Counted from the first letter of the stretch, positions 33,038 through 46,312 are shown. The stretch: 64,000 nucleotides of DNA from Canna indica (GCA_034359265.1 CP136891.1:88740001-88804000), one strand, 5' to 3'. Numbers and translations are program-made. The notes: a model not told the origin generated them from the letters alone.

Positions 33038-33490
33038 TAGGGCTGTTCATGGGTCAAACCCGACCCAATGAACCCGAGAAACCGATCCGACCCGAACCAA
33101 TTGGGTTGGGTCGGGTAATTGGGTCGGGTCGGGTTCAAAATTTTGAAACCCGATATAATCGGGTCGGGTCCGGGTTTCAATATTTAAAATCCGATGACCC
33201 AAGACCCGACCCGATTACCCAAATTTTTTATATTTTTAAATTATTTTAAAAATATTTATATTAAAAAATATTTATTTTTATTTTTTTAAAAAAATAATAT
33301 TGTTAAAAACTCAACTTTTTATCTAAACGGGTAAACCCGACTACTTGACCCGACCCGACCTAGGTTGGGTTGGGTTGGGTCGGGTTTGAGAGGCGAAAAA
33401 TTTCCAACCCAACCTAACCCAAACCGATTACACTTGGTTGGGTCGGATCGATTTTTTTCCTAAACCCGACCCGACCCGTGAACACCCCTA
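33038..33490. mobile_element. hAT MITE with perfect TSD ATCTTGGA (copy 2)
   Basis: Counterpart of 7337-7789, also 453 bp. ATCTTGGA flanks it at 33030-33037 and 33491-33498. Confidence 0.9.
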
Positions 33491-33498
33491 ATCTTGGA

Positions 33499-34727
33499 TA
33501 TTGTATTATACTATTATCTTTTGTTATTGTGGCTGAGTAGGGAAATAATAGGTCCCTTCAAATCTGCAAGCTCTAGGAAGTAAAGTTATCTTGCTCTTGT
33601 TATTCTGTTTTCTGATGAAACCTATTATCTTGGTTGCTGTTGTAACTTTGTTTAGTTTCAGTTGTTGCTTAGCTTAGCTAGTGTCATCAGTTTTCAATGA
33701 TTGCAGTTTCTCATTCCTTCAAGGCATGTTTCTTGTTCATGCTCAGACTGACAGGTTCTGTATGCTGAAGCTATTGTCATTAGAACTCTATGCTGAAACT
33801 CTTTCACTGGTTTTATTTCACTGTATGTTAAAGTTATCAAGCACACATACATGAATACTTTCTTCTTCCTTTGCCCCTTGTGCCAAGTTGGATTAATTAC
33901 TACTTTCAAACAAATTTCTTAGGTCATAATTATATAGGATGGTGAAGGCACTGAAGCATTTGGAGCTAGTGTGGGAGGAGCAAGCAGTGGCAACAAAATG
34001 CTCTCATTTGAGGAGGTTTGCATAATTCTGATTATAATTATTTATAATCATTATAATCATGATGAATTGATTGATACTTTAACATTTAGTTATCATCAGG
34101 GTGCTGTTGCTTGATGACTAAGGTCATTTCCGAAAATTTTTTTGGAATGGGTGGCATAGGAAATTTAAAGGTAATTTTATCATTTAATTGTAATTGACTA
34201 TGGCATAAGAACTATGTGTTGCACGGAGAGCAGCAACTGTGGCTGCTTTTGGAAAAAAATTATTTCTTTTATTCTTCCTCCTAATTACTACTCTCAATGC
34301 GGCGATAGCGACGCCGAAGAACCCTTGCTGCAACGACCAAGCGAGGTGGTGCTGACCCAGCACCGACGCCCACCGTCACGCCGAAGCCGACTCCACGATT
34401 CTCAACTACATGTCAGGATCATGTGATCATCTTCTCTACACGATTCTCAACTCGGGCGGGAAAGTAAGGTGAACACTTACTCTGCTTAATTCCTTCCATA
34501 TATATGTGACTGCAATGAAAAGCAGTCGTCTAACGTTCTAATATCAAGGGCTTGGAGATCTAATCCATCAAAGAATAACACTATTTTGATTGTATCATTA
34601 ATTGTATTGTAGAATATATTAATAAAATGGAAATTAATTAACTATATATGCTCACGAAATTACTATCCATTAATTATTGTAGAATACTATGCTACCAGTA
34701 TATATATATATATAATATAATTGGTAA

Positions 34728-34765
<38 letters not shown>

Positions 34766-34853
34766 GGGATATATACCAAACCTACCTTAAAATAATCTCT
34801 TCCATCCATATATAAACTAATTGTTTCCTGATTATAGTTGACAAATTTGTTTA

Positions 34854-34907
<54 letters not shown>

Positions 34908-35048
34908 ATATGCAAACCATAGGCAATAACTCATTTCGTGGAATATCAATCATAGTACAATGAAAGAAGAAGAACAAGGTGTATATATAGTGTTCTTGGA
35001 TGGATTAATATCTTTTGCTCCATATTAAAATTAATTTCAGGCAACAGG
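33499..35048 (+). other. Spacer upstream of OPT pseudogene, copy 2
   Basis: Counterpart of 7798-9337, with the same unassigned exon-like scraps. Its TA and CT/TA microsatellites lie at about 34697-34910; the CT/TA tract is expanded relative to copy 1. Confidence 0.4.
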
Positions 35049-37726
35049 ATGGATGATTCTCCGATCGAGGAAGTGCGATTGACTGTTCCTCCAACTGATG
35101 ATTCGACGCTCTTTGTCTTGACACTGCGAACATGGATTTTGGGGATTCCCATTCTCATCCTCCAAACTATGTTATTACGATTGGATCCTTTTCGGCAAAA
35201 TCAAGTGTTTATTTCTTCTGCGTGTATGAACAATCTCTCCCTCATAGGAGGGAGACGGTTGGTGAAGCTTCTTCCAAACAAAGTGGTGAAAATTCCATGG
35301 ACGAGAAGATGTGCCTTTTCCTTGAATCAGGACCCTTCAATGTCAAAGAACACGTTGCTGTAGCCATGCTGATGAGTTCTGCAACCAATGCTCTAGGCTT
35401 CGAAAGCGTGTTCGTGGCCAAGATCTTCTACCATAAGACAGTTCATCCATTGCTTGCTTTCTTGTTGGTGCTATCTAGTCAGGTTTCATATTTTCTTTTT
35501 TTTTTGCATACTAGCTAATTCTTTCTTCAACTTTTAATTAATTCACGAGCTAATAGATATGAATTTGCATATAGTTGATTGGGTTCGGACTCGTTGGCAT
35601 CTTTTTCAATTTTTTTGTGGAGTCACCCTACATGTGGTGGCCTTCGGTTCTGGTTGACGTTTCTTTCTATAGGTATATTTTAGTGATTTTGAAATTTATT
35701 TATTTAGCAAAGAAATTACAAGATCAACATTAATGTATAATTATTGATATTTACTTGCAGAGCATTGCATGAGGTGGAGAAAAGACCCAAGGGGAAATTA
35801 TCACGATATCAATTTTTCTTCCTAGTCTCCATTGCAAGTTTTGCATACGGCATTATTCCCACTTACTTGTTTCCTTCCATCACCGCCATGTCATTTGTGC
35901 TGGATATGGAAAGATTCAGTAATTGCATAGCAGTTGGGCTCCGGAAAGCACGGGCTGGGCATCAGCTCTTTTGCATTGGATTGGATGACGATCACGTCTT
36001 TCACCGGAAACCCATTGGCAATGCTTGCATCTGCTTTGTTTAATATCATGGCTGGCTTCGTTTTACTTCTTTATGTGCTGCTGCCAATCTTTTATTATGG
36101 AATCAATGCTTATGATTCCAAGAGATTTCCGATTGTAAGTGGAACCAGCCTCTTCGATTATGATGGGCGAGAGTATAATGTTTCTAGAATTATAGATGCA
36201 AAGACATTGACGTTCGATCAAGAAGCATACTACAAATACTCCAAAGTCTATTTGAGTATTTATCTCACATTAATTTATGGTTTCAGTTTGGCAACATATA
36301 CATCAAGTCTATCTTACACTATTCTCATCTATGGCAGGTATATATATGCATTTAATTAATTGCTAACTAATTAGTAATTATACCTATAATTAATTTTGTC
36401 TTGGTTGATGCATGATTATAATATATATTTGCAGATCGACATGGAAACAATTGAAGAAATCGTATACAAGTAGTGGAGATGACCAAGATGTTCATACAAG
36501 ATTAATGAATCAGAATTATAAGCCAATTCCCTGGTGGTGGTTCTACTCAGTAACATTAGTAATGATTGGATTTGCAATCTTAGTTTGCGAAGCATTCGGG
36601 GACCAAATTCAACTTCGATATTGGGGAGTTATACTAGCATGTGGTCTTGCACTAATATTTTTGTTCCCCGGGTGTGTTTTTTCTGCTACGGTCAGTTATG
36701 TAAGTATATTTCTGCTTTAGAATGAAATTAATCTGCAATATATATATTAAACAATATTAATTACTAATATATATTGTTGTTAATGTTGCAGAGGCTTCAG
36801 TTTAATTACTAATATATATTAAACAATATTAATTACTAATATATATTGTTGTTATTGCTAAAAATCCTAATTGGATATGTGCAGCCAGGCAAACCTATTG
36901 CAAACTTGGCATTCCAAAATTATGGTTTTTTAGCATATAATGTTGCAATAAGTTTGTTAGCGGCATTCAAGTTATGTCATTACATGAAGGTTCCTCTCAG
37001 GATTGTGTTTTGGTTAAAGGTATAAACTATGCATATATGTTCCTCTCATATGTATATATATATATATATATAATTAATTTTGTGTTCTATCTCCTGCATG
37101 ATATGATGCAGCTGGTAGGTACCACAGTTACATGCTTCATTGACTTTGCTCTTGGATGGTGGTTGATCCACTCAATTGAAAATATATGCCAACCGAATTT
37201 GTTGCCTAGAGGAAGTCCATGGACATGCCCGGCTGAACGAGGGGCTTTCGCTACGGGAGTCACCTGGGGAGCTATAGGCCCAATTAGGATGTTCTACCCT
37301 CATGGCACCTACTCCATGGTTTACATTTTTATTCTTATTGGGTTATTTACACCGTTTCTCACGTGGATCCTCTCACTCAAGTACCCTCACAAAAAATGGA
37401 TTTTGCTCATATACTGGCCCCTTATTTTTGGTGCCGCTGACTTTATGCCATATGCCATGCCGGTTAATATGTGGTCTTATTTGATAGTTGGCTTGGTATT
37501 TAATTATTTCGTGTTCAGAAGATATAAAGACCGGTGGGTACGACACAATTATGTGTTATTAGCTGGACTCGATCTTGGAGTAGCCTTCTCGACTATTTTC
37601 CTCACCGTGTGTCTTCAATTCCAAGTTATATACGGGATAAAATGGTGGGGACAGGATCTAGATGACCATTGTCCGCTTGCTCGATGTCCCACGACCGCTG
37701 CAGTTGGTTGTCCCGTGATCAATTAA
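35049..37726 (+). pseudogene. Oligopeptide transporter (OPT family) pseudogene, copy 2
   Basis: Same gene remnant as 9338-12014. The 1-nt deletion before GPFNVKEHV, the 2-nt deletion before WIWKDSV, TAG at 35928-35930 and the loss of the NQQPGLN-type exon are all shared. One extra T in the first intron and a few intronic changes distinguish it. The translated exons look identical to copy 1 where open. With the same lesions in both copies there is no intact OPT gene in the window to explain retention by function. Confidence 0.88.
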
Positions 37727-38509
37727 TTCAAATATAATGATGCATCTATTTATGTAATTTACATAAGGTCTAAGTGTGCATTTGTACTTTTTTTATTTTT
37801 AAGTATATATATATATATATAGGGAAATTACAAAAATAATAATAATACCAACTTTGTTCAATGCATCTTTGGAAGGACGGAAAGGATTGGAAATTTGGAA
37901 CTGATGAATTTATTGATAGTATTTGTTTCAGTTTTGTCCATGATTCTTAGTATTAATTTGTTTCAGGTTTTCTTCATTTAAACTAATTGCTGATATACTA
38001 TATTGACTTATATTAACTTTCAAATTTTTTTCTTAGTTGGTATTCATGATTCTTAGTATTTTTTTTCTTAGCTGATATACTATATTTACTTAGATTAAAC
38101 TAGTCATGTTTCCTATTATTTCAGACAGTCATTAAACTATTAGTTTGTATTCATGCCTACTGTAGTTGCAGTGGCTAATTTTGCTATTTGATGTAGTTGG
38201 TCATATGATCTTTGTTATTGTTTCCTTCTTTTTGATACTATAGTTGCCAACATGAGTTAGCTTTGTAATGTTATGTTGACTACATATATGAAGAGGAGAA
38301 GATGTTGATATTCTTAGTTTGTGATGACCTTATGGTTTGCCGTTCTTCCAATGATGACTTTTTGTATGCTTTGTTTATTTACTTAATAAATTTATAGAAA
38401 TTTTGCAACAAAGTTAGTAAGTTACTATCTAATTTCTTGTTAAAATAATCTAATTTTAAATTGGACATACTATACCCCAAATTTCTTTTTAATTTTAATT
38501 TTAAAATTA
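37727..38509. other. Downstream spacer of OPT pseudogene, copy 2
   Basis: Counterpart of 12015-12797. Nothing recognised. Confidence 0.5.
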
Positions 38510-39107
38510 GCATGGACTCCGGTACTGAAGGAAAAATGAACATTCAAGTGCATGGATGCTCTGAAAATTCTGCTATCACAAGTAAGGATAAGCCAACTAG
38601 AGGAAATATGACATCAAGCTCATTTGATAGTAAAATGAAGGGAGTTGAAAGTAATGTGAGCACTGCATATTCAAACTCATATAGCATTTACTGTGATGCA
38701 GCTAGGCCGAGTGATGGAATGATACTGGACTGGGTTTTCAAATTTTGAATGACAAAAATAACATACTCATGAATCATGATGTTTACAGTTATATGAAAGC
38801 TCCTAATCCTTTGTCAGCAGAACTCTGAGTGCTTTGGCTCAGCATCATTAAAGCTAAAGCTCTGGGTATAAAGCATATCAAAATATTCTCAGATTGACTT
38901 AGAGCAATTAACATACTTGAAAAGAAGTTTAAAGCACCATGGTTTCTTCAAGACTTAGTGAAGGATATCTGGTATACAGCTAGTTCTTTTGCAGCTGTAG
39001 ACTGATTTCATCTTAAAAGGGAGGAAAATGTTGAAGCTCATAATCTTGCCAAGGAAGGTCTGAAACTGATAACATCAAGCAATGGTCCGAAGGATTCTTT
39101 CAATCGT
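38510..39107 (+). pseudogene. RNase H-like (RVT_3 type) relic, copy 2
   Basis: Counterpart of 12798-13395 with the same stops. It has the same YCDAA, KALGIKHIKIFSD and KREENVEAHNLAKEGL words across frames. Confidence 0.6.
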
Positions 39108-39125
39108 AGTTTCATTTACTATATA

Positions 39126-39505
39126 TTATCAAGTAGGACCACATACTAACTGGCGGGGCATATTGCATAACGCTGCCAACACTAAAAATAAGTGGCCAAT
39201 TGATGAGTCTAATCCATTTCTTTTGAGGGTATTTGTGTGCGAGGATCCACACGAGTAGTGGTGCAAGGAATCCAATGAAGATGAAGAGGTAGACGAACTT
39301 GTAGGTGCCATGAGGATAGAACATCCTGGTTGGGCCTACAGCTCCTCATGTGACTCCAAGAGCGAAAGTGGCTCTTTCGCTGGGGCATGTCCATGGACTT
39401 CCTTTAGGCAGCAAATCCGGTTGGCATATATATATTTTCAATCGAGTTGATCATCCACCATCCAACGCCAAAGTTAATAAAGCATGCAAGCGTGGAACCT
39501 AGCAG
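39126..39505 (-). pseudogene. Second OPT fragment, inverted (copy 2)
   Basis: Counterpart of 13414-13793 with the same 2-nt insertion and the same TGA in place of Trp. Confidence 0.85.
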
Positions 39506-39781
39506 CTGCATCATTGCGAGCCTTGAATGCCTCATCGAGTGATCGAGCTAATTACATGTTACTTGACTAATTAATCACAATAGTCAATAAAACTGCTGTT
39601 TCAATTCCATAAATGGAGCACATGGTTCAAGGCCGAGTCCAGCCATTAAATATGATGGATCTTCCAAGCAGAAGTAGAAGCAACAGGTTTAATAGCTTCT
39701 TTCTCCGGTTGTAATGCAGGAAAGGGAAAGCCACTGACAGATTGACAGGCCAAAGACGGACGAGAGATTTAAATTTTAAGT

Positions 39782-39831
39782 TTTACATATTTACAGTTTG
39801 ATCCCTGTAAATATGTAAAATTTACAGGGAT
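39782..39831. repeat. Overlapping inverted repeats (copy 2)
   Basis: Counterpart of 14070-14119; both potential hairpins are unchanged. Confidence 0.7.
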
Positions 39832-40308
39832 AAACCTTAAACTTAATCAACTCGATCACCATCAGGATTATCTGGATGATTCATTCGTACATGCCTACTC
39901 ACGGAGGGTTGTAATTTGTAAAGCCCAATCTTGGATTTCGAGGGCTTATTATTATCATTTCTCTAGCAATCTGTGATTAATGGTCTTTTTAATAAATCAA
40001 GAAAATGAAAAACTAAGAATGCAGTACTCTAAACCTCTTATTAATTAATGAAGTATAAGTTACATTATTTCACATGTAATACAAATTGCTTTGTGAACTC
40101 GTGCAAAAGGCATCCTTGCATACATGTGTAGGCAAAGTTATCATTCTCCTTGACTAGAAAACATATTTATTACTATAATTTCTAGATTATTGGTAGAAGT
40201 TCATAGGGTTTTCCCAAGCAGTTAGTTCCAGACTATTTGTAATCAAGGTACTGGATTTCAGAAGTCTTTGGCATACTTTTGTGCATTTAACTAATCAACT
40301 ATTTCCCT

Positions 40309-41345
40309 AAAAAAAAAAGATATGTTTTTATTTTTTTATTCACTTTTTTCCTAAACCAAAAAGTAATATCCATATACTCATATTACCCTCTCATTCCTTT
40401 AACTGGATTAATCAGAAAGTTAACCCCGTTAACATCGTTAACGAGCCGAACCAGTTTAAAATGAACCCAACCAGCTGAAAAAGATATTAAAAAAATAATT
40501 TCCAACTCTAAAAAAATTATTCATCCTAAAAAATCCATTCTAAAATCACAAAAATATATTATTTATAGGTAAATAAGATCCATAACTTAGATAAGCAAAA
40601 TAAAAAAACTTGGATCAACAAAATATTTTTTTTAGAGTCGAAAATTATTTTCAACTAGTTGGACCCATTTAAAAACGATTGGTGGAATCCATCCTAAATT
40701 CATAATAAAATCACAAAAAAATTATTATTCATAGGTAAATGAGATTCATAACTTTTATCAGTAAAATACGTTTCTTAGAGTTAAAAAATAATTTTTTTTA
40801 CCATTTTAAACAAGTTTGACCAATTTTAAACTCGTTTGACCGTGTATGTCATTTATGAAATAAAATGTATCTAAAAAATCAATATAAAATCTCTAATGAT
40901 TAAGTATATGTGATCCATAGCTTGAATCCAGTAAAATAATTTTTTTAGAGTTAAAAATCAATTTTTTTTAAACCATTTTCAACTGATTGAGCCCATTTTA
41001 ATTAGCAAGAAAAGTTAAATATTTCACTTATTATTATTTTTCTTCCCATATATTATATTATTGTGTTTTATTTTAAAAAATTGTATCTATCTTTCTTATA
41101 TTTTCACTAATTTTGTATTTAAAATATTAAAAATTTACTATTATCATTGAATTAAGTCCATTATTACAATACTAATATTTATGTTCAATTCTATTAATAA
41201 ATACTTATTTTTATATCTTAATGTGTAATTATGATTTATTTATTTTATATATTGATATATAAAATTAATTTTATTATTATCATTAATTAAAAAAATATTT
41301 TATAAAAATGTTTTGATCCGTTGCGGAGCACAGGAATTTTCCTAG
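40309..41345 (+). mobile_element. Helitron-like 3' end (copy 2); 5' end uncertain
   Basis: Counterpart of 14597-15633, with the TCCG-TTG-CGGA hairpin and CTAG|T terminus at 41342-41346. The three ~150-bp internal repeats are also present. Confidence 0.45.
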
Positions 41346-43190
41346 TAAACCATGAAGTCTTGTTTTCTTGTAGTCCAAATATTATAGCTTTTGAATTCCT
41401 CAAACAATATCTATTTTTCAGTTTCTTTTTTATTTTTTTGTATTTCATGTTATATTCTACTTAATCTGCTATTCAAAATTTGCTCAGAGTTCTTAACACT
41501 AGTCACATCAGTTTAATCACTAGAAACATTTGTCATTTATTACTATATTGTGCTTCCTCACGCATAATAAAAACCCAGAAAAAGAATTAAAATATTTATA
41601 TATCTTTTAGCAAGTAAATAACTAAGTTAAATATTAGGATTTGGCAGAACAGTCTGATTAATAGAATAGTTGAAAATGATTCGTACAAAATGGACTTGAA
41701 CTCGCAAATGCAACTTCAAAACAACCTTAAGTATGAAGTAAAAGTGAATCTAAAGATGTTGATCTTGTTCACTAAAAGCAACAGGAGGAGAATCATAACT
41801 CTACATCTACGACTGTCTACCGGCTGTCTAAAAATTATCTATACCTCGATCTAGAGATCGACAACTCTCCCATGCGTCTAAAGCAAAAACAATAGAGATT
41901 AGCGGGTTTTGAGTAGGAGAATCATAATATGATCAACGAGCATCAAGTGTCAACTCAACAATGAATAACAATATGACCTAAGATGCAGTCAAAGGCGATG
42001 AACACAACAAATTATACTCCTCACCTACTCCTAAACAACATCAATCGAATCATCAAGCGTGTGGACTATTGGGTAAAAACTCTGCACTCTACCACATGCA
42101 AAGTGACATCAACCGTCTGATCCAACGGTGATGCGACTACCCCCACCAAGCAGGTAGCTCGTCAGATATCGTGTCCGACATCATCGCACCCGAAGGTCCC
42201 CAACGTGCGACTAGTCAATCTTCATACCCTCTCCCATGCCTGGGTGTATCACACCGAAATGGTCTTGGATCGAAATCTTCTCCAAAGCTGTAGCCTTCAT
42301 GTCGACAACAATCATGCAACTCAACTCCAAGAGTGCAACAAAGTATATCACCATGATCAATAAGATAATAATATAACATCACCACGATCAACAATATAAC
42401 AACTCCAAGTGATTATGACATGATCAACAAGATAATAACATGCTCAACAAGTAAACAATGCCACATATAACAACATGACACTATACATATAGTGACTAAT
42501 CCAATACACTATAGGATTAACATAATATACTATGGTCAAGAATAAACACCAATAAGCGATAATAAAATAAAGCACATGCAATCTCTACATGGCATGTCCA
42601 ACAATAAAGTGCAACAAGAGTTCAATAAATTTTAAGAAACAAAGCAAACACCGAAAGCAAAGATATTTTCGTAATTTATCTCCGACGACAAATCAACAAC
42701 AGACAAGGAAAGACAGACTTGCAGGCTCAACTTACCATCCAAACTACAAATATTTCACACTAACTAATCAACTAAAATTTCAGACTAATAAATTAATATT
42801 ATTTAAACATCTCAATAACCTACTGAAAGAACATCCCAATAATGTTTTTTTGAAAAACCAACCCTAGCATTATGTTCTGCACGCGAAAATACTCTAGTTT
42901 GTTATTCACCTCAACTCCAATCGACAATTCGGGTCCACCAAATAATTTAATTTCTTACACAACTATCACTCATTTAATAAATATCAATCGACTTTTTAAT
43001 TAAGAAATTGATTTAATAAACATTTTAATTTAATTAACCAACAATTAAACAGATTAATTATTAATTAACTAAACCATCAAATTAATCTAACCACCATTTA
43101 ATTTTCAATTATTTAAATATTTTTTTTTTCAAACACCTCCCGATCTATTTCTTCCTCTCTAGTCTCTATCTCTTCTTTCTTTTCCCTTTA

Positions 43191-43221
<31 letters not shown>

Positions 43222-43288
43222 TTGTCCTTTCTCCCTCTCCCCTGCCCCTGTTCTCTCGCACCTCTCCCCACTACCTTGCCCCAAACCC
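41346..43288. other. Unassigned stretch, copy 2
   Basis: Counterpart of 15634-17576, with the same GC-rich retroelement-like part and the same low-complexity 92-codon frame (42589-42867). A few substitutions are seen (for example GACTGTTGG to GACTATTGG near 42066). Confidence 0.35.
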
Positions 43289-43513
43289 ATGTCGGGTAGC
43301 TCCCCAAGCCATCGACAACCAACCCCTCTCCCCAACCACCACGGCCGGTACGGTTCGCGTGCACTGCAAATGCAACAGAGCCGCCGGTGTGACGCGCTGC
43401 TCCCCCGACATGCGATTTCTAGCCGCATTCCGAGAAACCTCTTGCCATCGATCCGTCGATCATATCCCCACGAACTGGTCCCATATATCCGGAGTAATCC
43501 AACCGGGGCCGTA
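43289..43513 (-). pseudogene. Truncated CACTA Transposase_24 exon (copy 2)
   Basis: Only the last-exon part of the transposase gene is present, up to YGPGWITPD. At 43513 the homology to copy 1 ends, and the upstream coding region, DUF4216 and terminus are missing. The open frame continues without a break into pararetroviral sequence. Confidence 0.8.
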
Positions 43514-45530
43514 AATTTCAGCGTCTATGGCTGATTTGGTGACAGAGAACTTGCCACTTGCATAAGCACATACCCTTTCTGAACTCCGGGGGTCATTTTT
43601 CTTGGGTTTCCACTTACAAACCCCTCCCCATCCCTCCATGCAGCCATCGGTTTCTAGAATTATGTAAGACCCTGGGATTGGTAATTCTAGATCCGGGAGT
43701 GATTGGACTATTTCCTTGATTTTTGCAATGAGTTGGAAATCTGACGGTTTTAGTCTCTTATCACCCGGTGGTCCGGTCTTTGAATATAGTGGACCTAACA
43801 AAGTCCCCAAGTTCGGAATATAAGATCTGGCGTAATTAAGAAGCCCGAGCCATGATCTTAACCCGGTCTTACTTTTCAACTGTCCTTCATCGAAGCTAAC
43901 AATTTTCTTGATAATATGGGGTTGAAGTTTGATCTTGCTGTCCCCAATTATAGCTCCCAAAAATTCGATCTCCTTTGTTGCAATTTTAATTTTTGTGGGG
44001 GATAGTACCAATCCCCATTTCTCGCAAATCTTTAGCATTTCATTAAGATGCTTGGCATGCTGTCTTTCGTCTTCCGAAAAGACAAGGATATCATCAATGT
44101 ATACGGCGATAAAGTCGTCAGTGCCTGCAAAGCACTGATCCATCTTCCTTTGGAATACTGCTGGTGCATTTTTCAGTCCGAATGGCATAACCAGCCATTC
44201 GTAGAGTCCACTGGGTACTATAAATGCAGTCCAAGGGATAGATTCAGGGTCCATAGCTACTTGATGGAACCCGCTCTTTAAGTCGAACTTAGAAAATATT
44301 TTGCTATTACCAATACGTTTAAGAATTGTGTTGATACCTGGCAGGCTATATTGGTCTTTATGAGTATTGTCATTGAGAGTCCGGTAGTTAAAGACCATGC
44401 GCTCTTTTCCTTTAGTTTCCCGCCCTGTGGTTGGATCAACAATTGTGCCAGAATTGACCATAATGGCCATGGTTCTGTGTCGACTTGTACTTGGCCTGAT
44501 TACTCCTATCTTGAGTAATGCTTTCACGTGCCGATCGTATTGCTCCTTCATAAGCGGTGTGACCTGCTTCAGAGGTTTATCTTGGATGGTTAAATCTGGA
44601 TTTATAATATCCAGTTTGCATGTCACCTGGTTCTTAATCCAGTGTTGTACTGGATTATTTCCAATAAAGCCTTGTTCTTCCAATCTGTTTAGAAGGGGCT
44701 TGAACTTCTTTCTGAAACTTGGTGACTCACTGAAATGATCATAAACCACTGCATTCTTAACTTCTAGGTATTCTTCTTCCGACATTCCTAGCTCTTCTAT
44801 TGTGGCTGAAGACATAACCTCAGTATCTAGCCTTGTGGTTATGGTGGTCACTTTCTTGTAAAAAGTCACAGTCTGTTCTTCTATACGGACTCCTCCTTGC
44901 ATCGCCCGTATAAAGTTGCAACCAATCAGCATCTGTATGCCATCTCGTTTTCCCATTGGGAAGGCATACGTAAATGGTATTTTGAACTTGTTATCCTCTA
45001 TTGACATGAGGCCCCCTTTTAGTCTCATGCTAGCCACTTGTTGGGAATTTACTCCATTGATTTGAATGGGATAGGCACTAGGTTCTAGTGCTTTGGCAGG
45101 TATAGATTCCTGATCAATGCAGCATACAGTAGCTCCTGTATCGAGGATTGCTTGAACTTTAATAGGTTTGACATGTGGGATCTCCAGTATTATCTCCATG
45201 TTGTACAGTCGGTTTATTACTCTTCTGCCTTTGTGGAGTCCTTGATATATCGATGTAATATCTTCTTCATTGACTGTTTCTAGTGCAGCCTTTGAAGCGG
45301 CTTCTCTGAATATAATACCGGGGCTTCTGTCCTTTTGTTCAACTATGGTTTCATCTTCTTGATCAACCCAAGGGGTCTTGCCTTTTCTGTCTGAAATGTT
45401 TAGTTCTTCGAACTGTGTCTCTAGGCTTGATACATCTTTCTGTAATTGAAATTCCAGCAATTCTTGCTTGATCCTTTCATTCTCAGCTAGAAGGAAGGAT
45501 ACATACTCCAAAAGTTCTTTGATTAGAGTT
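43511..45530 (-). pseudogene. Endogenous pararetrovirus (Caulimoviridae) protease-RT-RNase H fragment
   Basis: A minus-strand frame of about 670 codons is open across this stretch. In order it shows a coiled-coil-like leader (LLEYVSFLLAENERIKQELL), an aspartic protease with DTGA, a reverse transcriptase with KFDLKSGFHQ and the YIDD active site, and an RNase H start with ETDG and CAYASGKF. Protease, RT and RNase H in one frame without an integrase, together with the style of these motifs, fits the polyprotein of badnavirus-like Caulimoviridae. Such sequences are integrated passively in many plant genomes. The RNase H domain is cut off at the junction with the CACTA exon. Movement, coat and other regions are absent, so this is a partial, non-infectious relic. 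The frame has no stop over 2 kb, which suggests a recent insertion. Confidence 0.85.
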
Positions 45531-45532
45531 TT

Positions 45533-45715
45533 TTTCGGGTCGGGTCGGGCATGAATTTTTTCGAGCCGAGCAGGGCTATGCACAAATTTTTTGGGTTGGG
45601 TCGGGCAAGAATTGTTTCGAGTTAGACCAGGCACGAATATTTTTGAGCCGAGCCGAATATGAATATTTTTGGGCCGGGTCGGGCACAATCTTGTATTGCG
45701 GGCTTTTTGGACTAT
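45533..45715. repeat. CGGGTCGGGCACGAATTTTT-type minisatellite
   Basis: Four to five degenerate units of about 35-45 bp, of the type GGGTCGGGCA(T/C)GAATTTTTTCGAGCCGAGC. The same motif forms a larger array at 52960-53345. By chance the minus frame reads through, adding about 70 codons before the pararetroviral part. Confidence 0.75.
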
Positions 45716-46312
45716 AATTTCATTTGCGGCCCGCAAATGATATTTGAATTACAAGTTACAACTAGTAAATGTTGTAATATATTTTTACGATCAACCAAAC
45801 AAATTTATTATTTAAATATTGCAACTAGAATTACAGTATTTTCACTTGCTAGCAATCAAATATCTCCTTAATTGACCAACATTCATGCATGAGGACAATA
45901 ACTAAGCAGAACAAATTTGGAATCCTTAATTAATTTTTTCTCGGGCTATCGGGTCGGCCCAAGCCTAATTATCTATAATTAAACATAAAACCCAATGAGG
46001 GACATTTAATGGACATCAAATGAGAATTCATTTTATTGGTGGAGCAATTTAATGAACGTCAGATGCACGCGCATTTTAATTATGGAAGTCTAAAATAAGT
46101 TAGTAAGTCTAAAATCAGGGAAGAAAAAGTTAGTAAGTCTAAAATAAGTAACCATTAAATGCAAACAAGAGGACAAGAGTCACATGCATGCGCATAACAA
46201 TATTTAATTAAAATTTTCAATTAAAATAAAATTTTGTCAGCCCAATATGACATTTTAATTATCGACAATAAACTTATTAATATTTAATTATCGATAATAA
46301 CCATTAATGCTC
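45716..46312. other. AT-rich spacer with a repeat scrap
   Basis: The stretch CGGGCTATCGGGTCGGCCCAAGCCTA (45949-45965 region) matches the end of a repeat also seen at 54430 and 55800. No coding signal otherwise. Confidence 0.45.

Larger units (their letters stand above)
28333..43513 (+). repeat. Segmental duplication, copy 2 (15.18 kb)
   Basis: Direct repeat of 2654-17801. All inserted elements and all OPT lesions seen in copy 1 are present here at matching positions, so duplication came after pseudogenisation. The left side is continuous with the complete hAT MITE. The right side ends at AACCGGGGCCGTA inside the CACTA transposase exon and changes abruptly to pararetroviral sequence. Confidence 0.95.
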
